Shown here one piece after another: positions 55,511 through 64,000 of a stretch of 64,000 nucleotides of DNA (its first letter is position 1; the number at the start of each line of letters is the position of its first letter). The stretch covers positions 43,501 to 107,500 of the forward strand of contig JAIGNY010004524.1 of the NCBI GenBank assembly GCA_020152595.1, read 5' to 3'. This DNA is from Chiridota heheva. Lineage: Eukaryota; Echinodermata; Holothuroidea; Apodida; Chiridotidae. A program made the translations under genes and the position numbers. The notes below the pieces were generated by a model. It made no database searches. It saw nothing but the letters and a program-made list of their open reading frames with translations, and was not told the DNA's origin.

Positions 55511-58224
55511 TGAGGTATTTGTCGACGACGAAGAAACTGGTAATATTCTCGGCCTAGAAGACAAGCTGGTGAAAGAAAAGAGCCTTCCTCTGAAATACAT
55601 CTTTTTTGATTTTGAATGAATGCAGGAAGACAAGCTTGACAACGAAGAATATTTCCACGTACCAAACTATTGTGTAGCACATCGTATATGTTTGAAGTGT
55701 TTCCAAAACGAAAATATCCATCAAGATTGCGCGTCATGCTGTAAAAGAGAACATGTTTTCTTGGAAAGAAACACTCAAAAAGACTTTTGCAGTCGGTCGC
55801 TCTCTCCAGAAAACAGAGGGAGCACCGCTATCGCTCACAACATGAAAGGATACGCTGGTCATTTTATGCTAAACCACATGAATAACATCGTAATGTGCCC
55901 CAACGTTGTGATAAACGAGCCAAGCTGATGAGCATGGACTTGAAAGAAAAATCCAGGAACAAGAAAATGAAAGATGTCACGACCCTGAGGATCATCGGTT
56001 CGTGCAACTTCATTCCGGCCCCTCTCTCTTCTATTCCCCCAAGACGTTCGGCTTGACGGAAAAGAAGAAGTGTTATTTCCCGTGCCTTTTCAACACACAG
56101 CTCTATGAAAATTACGTCGCTTCTTGGCCTGCAGTCGAAAACTACAATCCTGATCTCATACAACATGCTCAAAGCAAAGCTTTACTCTTATGAAGGACAG
56201 AAGAACAAGACTATTAATATGGCTCGTGAAATGTACCAGTACTGTTGCAACGATGTAGAACGACTCCGGCTAGGATGTTTACGTTTCCGAAAAGAGTTTG
56301 TTGAAACTACATGCGAAGATCTTTTCGAAAAACGCATCACTATTTCCATGGCCTGCATGCGCATGTTTCGACGAGAGTTCCTTCGTACCGATACGATTGT
56401 CCTGGTTCCTCATTCCTTGTTCCTCATTCATTACGAGAATGACACCCAATCCGTAAAAGCCCTTCAATGGTTGAAATTAATCAAGCAATGAGAGGATCGG
56501 CAACTGCAATACGCCCGATCTCCCGGAGGAGAAATCACATCGGTCCTTACAACGTAGACGGATGGGATAAGTCGTCAAAGACACTCAACGAGTTCTACGG
56601 TTGTTTGTGGCAAGGTCGTCTCACCTCCTACCTGCACAGAGAACACAAGCTGCCGAGGGTTGAAACAACCGTCGAAGATGTTCATGTTAAGCTTACCCGA
56701 AAACAAGACTGGTTGAACAACGAAGTTCTTCGACAAGGCTGGCAACTAGTGAAAATCTGGGAATGCGAGTTCCAAAACAAGCTGGAGAGAAACCCACAGA
56801 TGAAAGACTTCGTCGATAACCTTGAACTGATTGAATCTCTTCAGCCACGAAATGCGTTCTTTGGCGGACGGACCAATGCCATCAAGTCGTCGAAGAAGAT
56901 GAACAGATCAAGTACGTCGATGTTTGCTCATTCTACACTTACGTCAACATGTACTGCAAATACCCTATCGGCCATCCGGCTGTCATCAAAACCCCGGACA
57001 CGACCGACGTGCTTGACTATAAAGGACTGATCAAATGCACCATCATATCTCCTCGTAATCTGTACCACCCCGTACGCTCGGTCTGATGTCGAGGAAAATG
57101 TTTCTGCTGTATGCCACCTGCGCAGAGACTCTAGCCAAAGGACGATGTAAACACCACGAAGAACAACGAGCGCTTCACGGGACGTGGGTGAGCTGCGACT
57201 TACAGAAAGCTGTAGCGATGAGGTACAAGGTGTTACATATCGACAAGGTGTATCATTTCAAGGAGACGGTGCAGTATGATCCTGAAACGGGAAAGGCCGG
57301 TTTGTTTACGGCTTACATCAATAAGTTTCTGAAAATAAAACAAGAAGCGAGCGGGTAGCCTGAAGGCTGCGAAACCAAAGAACAGCGTCGCCTGTACATC
57401 GACGAGTACGAGGCCCGCAAGGGGATCAGACTGGACTATGCCAACAACACCAAGAACGAGAGAAAGCGAGCGTTTGTTAAACAGATGGGGAAAGTTCGGA
57501 CAGCGAAGTGCACTTACCAAGACGGATTTTGTCAACACTCTTGAAAAATGCTACAAGCTGTTAATGGACAAATCGAAACAAGTGAAATACGTGCAGTTCC
57601 ACGACGAGTTCATCGCCCGCATCCAATGGATCGATACGGACGAGTACGTTAAGTATTGCCAAACACGAACATTTTCAACGCAGCTTGTACCACGGCTCAA
57701 GCCCGCCTCAAACTTTACAGTTACATCAAGCGACTGGGAGAGCGCGTCCTATACTTCAACACGGATTCCGTGATTTACGTCAGCCAAATTAAAACCTACG
57801 ATCTACCCTCGGCAACTTTCTCGGCGACATGACAGAAGAGCTGGAGAAACCTTATGGTGCTGCGAGCTACATCACCTACTTTGTTTCCGGAGGCCCAAAG
57901 AACTACGCTTACAAAGAATGTTCGACTAGAACAGGCGCCGTCGTCGTAGAAGAGTGCAAAGTCAGAGGCATCACGTTGGACCATAACTCCATTTAATCGG
58001 TCAACTCCGAGGCGATGACCAACATGGTAAATCATGTGGATCCTGGAACAGGCCGAGCCTGGGAAGACAACGAAGAACTCATCGTTCATATCCATTATAT
58101 ACACAGCATTAGGAGAAACGGTCCGGGCAGAGTTCTCACCAAACCCATTACCAAGGATTACAGACTGGTCTACAATAAACGCGTCATCCAAGCAGATCTT
58201 ACGAACCTCCCGTAGGGTTATTGA

Positions 58225-58315
58225 AGGGGCGCCACCACCGACACTCTGACGTCATATTTGCTCTATCGTGATTGGTCCAAAACAATTCTCTGAAAGGTCT
58301 CACTTCAAACCAACC
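58225..58315 (+). promoter_or_regulatory. Promoter of gene V (GGGCGCCACCA, CRE-like, inverted CCAAT)
   Basis: AGGGGCGCCACCACCG at 58226-58241, TGACGTCA at about 58249 and TGATTGGTCC at about 58269, upstream of ATG 58316. Layout as at genes X and Y. Confidence 0.45.
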
Positions 58316-58630
58316 ATGGGTATTCTAAACGAGGAAGAGGCATTTGTGTGGAATCGCTTATGGTGGCCTATGCTTGCAAAAAGTCAACGTCAAAAAGCCA
58401 CAGAGTACGGAAATTTTACTGTTTGAGTGATGAAACTGGATATAGAGATGAGCACTTGGATCTTGTTCATTAATCCTTGTTTTCATCTCGATTGTGGGGA
58501 AGGATCACATAGAAAGGTAATACTAGAGATTTTGCGAAACTTCAGTTGGAGATTGTACAGAGATTGAGAAATATACCGCCTTCATGCCGGAACATATTTC
58601 TGCTTGGTTGAAAACAAACGATGTAAGAGT
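58316..58630 (+). pseudogene. Gene V: small unknown ORF remnant between PolB and gene X
   Basis: ATG 58316-58318 opens MGILNEEEAFVWNRLWWPML, then AKSQRQKATEYGNF and a TGA after about 36 codons. A shifted frame continues as CLSDETGYRDEHLDLVH. It has its own promoter-like region. The corresponding ~390 bp are missing in copy A, so comparison is not possible within this window. Unrecognised. Confidence 0.35.
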
Positions 58631-58639
58631 CCGTATTGA

Positions 58640-58832
58640 GTATACGATTATTGAAAACAGATCTCCAAGCCGTATACGTTCCCGCACTGAAACTTCCATG
58701 TAGTTATAGAAAGAGCGCCAGCTTTAACATTGTGACGTCATTGCTGCTTTGCTCTGACTGGTCAAAAATAACATAAAACGGAAACATCGTCGAAGTCTGA
58801 TTCATTCTTTCATCAGACATTAAAGAAACAAC
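58640..58832 (+). promoter_or_regulatory. Promoter of gene X, copy B
   Basis: AAAGAGCGCCAGC at about 58709, a CRE-like TGACGTCA at about 58734, TGACTGGTCAA at about 58757 in the place of copy A's inverted CCAAT, and CATAAAACGG at about 58772. The sequence from GAAAACAGATCTCCAAGCCGTATACG onward aligns with copy A 8660-8824. Confidence 0.5.
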
Positions 58833-59570
58833 ATGGAGACTATTGCAACACCAAACAACAGTACGGGAGACTGTTCCGGTCAAAAACGTAAAGCAGCGCC
58901 GGCGTATTCACAGGCATCAGAGAAACCACATCATGAGACCAGTATTGTAGTAGCAATGACCTCTTCGGAAATCATCAGGGCAGAGATCAGGCGTATGGTG
59001 CGTGATGACTCTTGCGACCCTGACATCTACGGAGGAAAGCATACCGAAAGAAGAGACTTCAAACCACCGTTCTACAACGCTTTAGGTTGTCTCGCCGCGC
59101 TTATAACCCTTATAGGATGTGGCATGGATGAAGAAAGAAAAGTACTGGATAATTTGTTGAAAGAGGTCAAGAAACAGATGGGTGTGGAAGAGGAGGAAAG
59201 TACAACGACAAACTCTCAGCAGGCCGAAACAGCATCGACTGTCGAATTCAAGCCAACAGAAGAAGAGTTTATCTTGTTTAAAGAGAAAAAGAAGTGGACA
59301 TAATTCCTGAAAGCGATGGCGGAGATAACACACAACTTGCTGCAAGCCCAATCGGAACAAGCCACAAAGGTCAACGTCCTGATCAAGACGATCGAAGAAA
59401 TGAACGGTGAAGTGAAAGATATCCGACGCTCGCTGATTACAGATCCAATCGCAAAAGACAGTTTCAAAGAGCTGGAAAGGGGGATGAAGGAAACGGTTAG
59501 CAAGACTACGAAGAAGAGGAGGCGCTCACTTTACTAAGAAACGCCATCTACGGAACGCTGGTTTCCACGT
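58833..59570 (+). pseudogene. Gene X copy B
   Basis: ATG at 58833. N-terminal GQKRKAAPAYSQASEKPHHE, then VRDDSCDPDIYGGKH, FYNALGCLAAL, GMDEERKVLDNLLKEVKKQM and, after a TAA at about 59301 (copy A has Lys), FLKAMAEITHNLLQAQ. A frame change near 59500 ends the open frame at 59537. The junction that is frameshifted in copy A (near 9085) is in frame here. Confidence 0.65.
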
Positions 59571-59889
59571 CATAGCTGTAACACAGTGCTTAATAGTGCT
59601 CATGCGCATCACATGACCAATCCACATACACCTTCTTCTTTTTACTTCAGTGCTGATTTTGTCATGTTAAGTGATTCTCAGTATTTCATCGTCAGATATT
59701 ACAGTATTACATATGGCTATCTTATCTTCAAAATTCTCCTGTAGGAATTGCACATAAATGTATCAAGCTTTTTATTATCTGCTACATCAACTCTCCGTGT
59801 CTCGGAACCATACAAAGGTACAGACTTAAAAAGAGAGTTAGGGTTAAAGTTCACACATTAAGAAATCTCCGACATTTCGTATTTGTACC
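59571..59889. other. Unexplained stretch between gene X and gene Y remnant
   Basis: About 320 bp. The three-way-junction element and promoter expected from copy A are not recognisable here; the sequence probably includes unrelated inserted DNA. Confidence 0.35.
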
Positions 59890-60005
59890 AACCAATACAA
59901 GATAGAAGCCACGAGGAGGAAAAGAATGAGGTCTAAGCCACCTTGAAAAAGAGAAACCGCCTCGTATCGAGCTCACTTAAAGAATCTAGACATTTTGAGG
60001 AGGTA
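59890..60005 (+). pseudogene. Gene Y remnant (copy B)
   Basis: AGAAGCCACGAGGAGGAAAAG, AATGAGGTCTAAGCCACCTTG and TAGACATTTTGAGGAGG align with copy A's KRKRYMSKPPW and REMLRS coding region (about 10800-10905). One in-frame TGA replaces the Trp. Only this C-terminal third survives. Confidence 0.5.
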
Positions 60006-60099
60006 TCTGAATCTGAATCTGAATCGATTAAGTCGGCAAAAATCCTTTAAGAGGACACGAACGCCAACCGAGCGTTCCGTAAAAAGTATGAGTACAAAT

Positions 60100-63000
60100 T
60101 AAAAAAATAAAAAATTAAAAAAATAGTTAGCAATACAAGTGTTAGTAAGTTTAGCTTTGAAACAGGCGAGACTTGGTGCATGTACAATGTCTGACGGTAA
60201 AGCATTCCAATCCTTTAGTGTGTGGGGGAAGAAAGAGTGTTTATATACATTCTTTTTAGCATAGGGAACCTGGAAATTAAGGTCATGATTATTTCTTGTA
60301 TTAGTTCTGACGGTGAGGATAAGTTCATCTTTATTGATGGCGACAAGATTGTTATTGACTTTATATAGCATATATAGCCGGGTGTTGTATCTTCTTTTTT
60401 AGGGCTAATCTAATTTATGAAGCATGTTTTTACACTAGATTTATAAGAGTAGTCTGCCATACAGAACCTGGCTGCTCTCCTTTGAATAGATTCAAATTGA
60501 TCCACATTGCACTGGTGATGGGGGTCCCAGACTGTTGATGCGTAATAAAGTACTGGCCTGACTAGAGCATTATAAGCAGTGGATTTAACGTCGGTGGGAC
60601 AGTTTGAGAGGTTACGTTTCAATAGGCCAAGTACAGAGTTAGCCTTCTTGGTTATGTTATGTATATGTTTATCCCATCTAAGCTTATTATCAATTTCAAC
60701 ACCTAGGTATGGGTGGGAGTTGACATGTTTTAGTGGCTGGTTGCATAAGGTATTAACAGGTTATTTAAAGCATTTCTTAGAGGAAATTGACAAGATGTAG
60801 CATTTAGAGGGGTTGAAATTCATTTGCCATTTGTTTTGCCATTGTTCAAGTTTGTTAAAATCATCTTGAAGGATTTGTTGGTCAGAGGGGTTATCAATTG
60901 TTCTGTACACAAGGCAGTCATCAGCAAAGAGTCTAACTGTGCTGTTTATATTATCAGGGATGTCATTAACATATAAAAGGAAAATTAATGGATCTAAAAC
61001 AGTACCTTGTGGTACACCGGATGAAACCTGTTTAGAATCAGAGATTTCACCATCACAGACAACACGCTGGATGCGGTTGTTGAGGAATGATGCAAACCAG
61101 GCCAGGATATTTTCATCAATGCCATAGGCGGAAAGTTTGGATAACAGGCGCTAGTGTGGAACTTTATCAAAGGCTTTTGAGAAGTCAAGAATAGCCATAG
61201 AGACGTTACTGTTTTGGTCAATTTGTTTAGAGATATCATTTATTGTTAAGAGGAGTTGTGTTTCAGTCGATCTTTTTGCACGGAAGCCATGTTGTAAATC
61301 AGTTAAGATATTATGCTCATCAAGAAATTTCATCACATGTGAGTGGATTATTAGCTCAAGGATTTTACTACAAACGCAGGTAAGGGAAACAGGTCTGTAA
61401 TTAGCTGGGTTTTGTTTATCACCTTTTTTAAAAACGCTACATATGTTAGCTTCCTTCCACTTGGTAGGGATAGTACCATTATCGACAGAGGTTTGAAAGA
61501 GATCAGTAAGATATTCATAGAGGTCATCAGCATGTATTTTGAGAAACCATGGTGGTATTTGGTCAGGACCTGAGGCTTTGTTGGGGTCTAGGTTATGCAG
61601 TTGCTTTTTGACACCTTCTGGGGTAATTATAAGTTGGTTTATTTTGTTGTTGGTGAGTGGTTTAGTTACAGGGATTTGAGAGGTCTTTTCTTCTGTGAAA
61701 AGACTGAAAAACTGGTCATTAAGAATGTTAGCTTTAGTTTTACTGTTCACTGTCACTGCAGAGTTTACCATTATTTAGTTGATCAGACACACCTACAGAG
61801 TTACTTTTTAATCTGTTGATATAGGACCAGAATGCCTTTGGGTTTTCGTTAAGTGAGTTTTAAAGTTTATCACAGATGAAGGTGTTTCTAGCTTCTTTGA
61901 GGTTTTTACGGACAGCCTTCCTAAAGCTTGTATAGGTAGTCCAGTCATTGGCTTGTTGATTAGTCTTAGCTTTTTTAAACAGTTTATGTTTTTTCCTGCA
62001 GAGACCGCGTTGGATACGGGTGAACCAGGGCAGATTTAGTTTAGTTGAGGTGAATTTGTGAGGCGTGTGTTTATCAATAATCAGTTTAATTTCTTGTTTA
62101 AAAAAATTCCATTTTCATCAACATCAATGGAGTTATTGAATTGAGTATAATATTGCAGTTTAGATTTGGTCAGGTCTTCTTTTATTCGTTTTATGTTAGC
62201 TTTTTTTCTTTAAATAGATTTTACGTTTAGGCAACTTTTTACGAGGAGGGGAGATATTTAGGGTCAGTTCAACAATATCATGGTCACTTATACTGGGAAT
62301 GACATTAGCTAAGGTAACAGCTGGTGAATTGTTAGTAAAAACAAGATCAAGGATGTTGTTATCTCTGGTGGGTGACTGCACTATTTGTGTGAGATTTAAT
62401 GAATTGGTTACTTCAAGAAGAATTTTGGCTGCTTCGGAGGAAGCGTTAGTTCCTGAAATAATGTTTTGACTCCAGTCAATGTTAGGTTGGTTGAAATCAC
62501 CAGCAAGAATAACATTGCTTTTGTCAGCATTTTTACCAAGCTTTTGAAGGGATTTTTTTAACTCAAGTAGGCTAGTGAGATCATTGTGACTGGGTCTGTA
62601 AAATGTTTCTATATACATGCTCTTTTCCTTAGGAAATTGAAATTTGGTCTAAATAATTTCACAGTCAGAGTCTAATTTAGTGAGCTCAGTAAAAACCAGG
62701 TCATTTTTAATTGCCTGTAATACACCACCATAATCATTTGAATTGTTATCTTTGCGAACGACTGTATAGTTGTCCGGGAAAATTTAAGCGCTGGTAATTT
62801 CAAAATTAAGCCAGGTTTCAGTGCCAATAATGACATCTGGGTCTTTTTTTTGATAAGACTTTCCACGGAGGCCGTCTTGTTTTGAACACTCCGAAAGTTG
62901 ATAACAAGAAGTTTTTAGAACCTTCCTTTTTTCCCTTTTGGGATTTGTTTTCAATTTGACATCGGGATGGTGGTTGGACCCCGAGTCAAGGCCAGAAGAA

Positions 63001-63900
63001 CAATTTTGAAGTGGCTCATATGAGTTAGTGCAGTTGATGGAATTGTTAGTTGAGAAGAAAGAATCAGAGAAGTTCATGAAGTCACAAGTGTCACACACCC
63101 AGGTACAGCTAGAATGCATGAGATCGCTGTATTTGGAGTCGTCAAAGCTGCAGCACTTAGTGTGGATCCATAGATCACAATTGTCACACTGTACTGCTTT
63201 TTCGGATCTCCTACACTGGAGTCCACACAGGCCACAAGGTGCCAAACATTCCGAACAAAACCAATCATCAGATGATGATGCAAGAGTATTGTAAGCTGCA
63301 TTACTAATACCTGCACACTTACTATGAACCCACGAGTCACAATCATCACAACAAATACCTTTCTGGTTATTTTTGACAGATTTGTTACATTGTTTGCAAA
63401 GATATTTTGGGGAGGGTCCAGGTTTGCTTTCAATATCACCAGAAAAGGTAAGGAGTGAAAGGAGTAATTTTCTCCTGCGTGAGTTGAATTTTGACAATTT
63501 CCAACTTGATTTGTACGAATGTAATTAACCATCGATACAAAGATAAGTTGCAAGTGAGTGATTTAAATAATCACTAAAGCCAAACAAGACATGATAACCA
63601 GTTCCTGGGGCGTTTAGAGGCAAATTTGATGCCTGATATGAATGAGGTTGCAACGAATACAAGAAGTTTAGAGAGTCAGAGACTCGGAAGTATGTTAAGA
63701 AGAACAGTACAGGGAAGACGAGGCTGTGAGTGAGAATATACATGATTGATGGCAAGAAGAATGAATATACTTGACAAACAGGAAATACAGACAGGTAGAG
63801 CAAATAAACACTGTAATACAGAAAAGAATATGAGTGGAATGACGTATAGAAAACAAACAATAAACTTACTCAGTTCTCAGGATTAATAATGTTCCGATCA
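60100..63900 (-). mobile_element. CR1/Jockey-superfamily non-LTR retrotransposon
   Basis: A single long degraded coding region (60105-63497) with a 2A-like peptide, two PHD-type fingers, EN and RT, a short 3' region of TTTTTAATTTT repeats at about 60098-60130, and a 5' leader beyond 63497. Several stops. Its 3' end abuts the truncated right end of Polinton B. Confidence 0.8.
60105..63497 (-). pseudogene. CR1-type ORF: 2A-like peptide, PHD fingers, endonuclease, reverse transcriptase
   Basis: ATG 63497. Residues 20-28 are GDIESKPGP, a 2A-like motif. Two Cys/His domains of PHD type follow (YLCKQCNKSV, CDDCDSWVHSKC; and CGLCGLQCRR, CDNCDLWIHTKC). EN motifs: DVIIGTETWL (about 62820), LAGDFNQPNIDW (about 62480) and ISDHDIVEL (about 62280). 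RT: LDPNKASGPDQIPPWFLK, FKKGDKQNPANYRPVSLT, LQHGFRAKRSTETQLL, motif A AILDFSKAFDKVPH (about 61160) and motif C FADDCLVYR (about 60910). The C-terminus has YYASTVWDPHH and ARFCMADYS. Stops at 62784, about 62650 and 61150 break it. Confidence 0.8.
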
Positions 63901-64000
63901 CCGAAAAAAAACGTGGAAATGGTAATAATACAAATAATATGTTAGGCTATATAACATTAGGTTCACAAGCGTTACGCAAAAATAACAAAGACAAAAACTG
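63498..64000. other. 5' leader of the CR1-type element and flank
   Basis: About 500 bp to the window edge without a supported gene. The frame at 63525-63860 (minus) is rich in Phe/Tyr/Leu and not recognisable. Confidence 0.4.

Larger units (their letters stand above)
51668..58224 (+). pseudogene. Polinton PolB copy B, split by a foldback element
   Basis: ATG 51668-51670, then the N-terminal region with the WW-like HFSGEKRWELP preceded by a TAA. The acidic region is expanded and altered. The gene is interrupted by the foldback element (about 52893-54860) and resumes with the Cys/His region (FHHHGCHKVCKCCFN), a GAG-rich expansion (55290-55510), Exo I FFDFE (about 55600) followed by TGA, Exo II HNMKGYAGHFML, Exo III YCCNDVERLR and motif C at about 57750-57780. 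Motif C reads YFNTDSVIY, so the first catalytic Asp is Asn. Many stops and shifts. The C-terminal LPYGY is LP*GY (TAG 58213-58215). Confidence 0.85.

Noticed and set aside
54937..55737. 266-codon minus-strand ORF with Ser and Pro runs
   Set aside because: Antisense of PolB and of its GAG-rich expansion.

Overview
The window looks like transposon-dense metazoan DNA. No ordinary host gene could be supported. Evidence: several non-LTR retrotransposons (L2-like, CR1-like, and an RNase H-bearing I/Jockey/R1-type element), long (TA)n arrays, many minisatellites, MITE-like inverted repeats, and three copies of one Maverick/Polinton family (virus-like DNA transposon with protein-primed DNA polymerase B, retroviral-type integrase, packaging ATPase, adenain-like protease and jelly-roll capsid genes). 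A 2A-like peptide at the start of a CR1-type ORF and sea-urchin-style histone 3' signals make a marine invertebrate, possibly a deuterostome, my best guess; this is inference only.

Layout. 1-560: L2-like 3' end, inserted into Polinton copy A. 561-11321: Polinton A (minus strand: penton-like start, integrase, unknown protein, small basic protein, ATPase; plus strand: PolB, gene X, gene Y). 11.4-25.4 kb: minisatellites, an L2-like fragment, T-rich repeats, a MITE, (TA)n. 25.5-29.2 kb: Polinton C, an internally deleted copy left mainly with PolB. 29.2-34.9 kb: a MITE and tandem repeats. 34.9-40.7 kb: gag-EN-RT-RNase H retrotransposon interrupted by a MITE. 41.85-60.0 kb: Polinton B, nearly full length but decayed, with PolB split by a 2 kb foldback element. 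60.1-63.9 kb: CR1-type element with 2A-like peptide, PHD fingers, EN and RT.

Polinton B shows the full gene order: outward-reading gene Z and gene W, a tandem PC4-like protein, protease, major capsid protein, penton-like protein (partly duplicated), integrase, unknown protein, small basic protein and ATPase on the minus strand; then, across a divergent promoter, PolB, a small gene V, gene X and a remnant of gene Y on the plus strand. Copies A and B carry different frameshifts and stops, so they decayed separately.

The most interesting signal is regulatory. The outermost genes (Y at the right end of copy A, Z at the left end of copy B) are each followed within about 50 bp by a metazoan histone-mRNA-type 3' stem-loop, an ACCACA flank and a purine-rich downstream element, rather than an obvious poly(A) signal. 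An E2F-type site sits next to a TATA box in the PolB promoter of copy A, and CCAAT/TATA promoters precede genes X and Y. Together these suggest an element tuned to host S phase, with Y encoding a very basic, possibly DNA-condensing protein. A second signal is a 77-82 nt element with a predicted three-way-junction fold, present in all three copies in the same orientation relative to the genes, with what look like compensatory stem changes.
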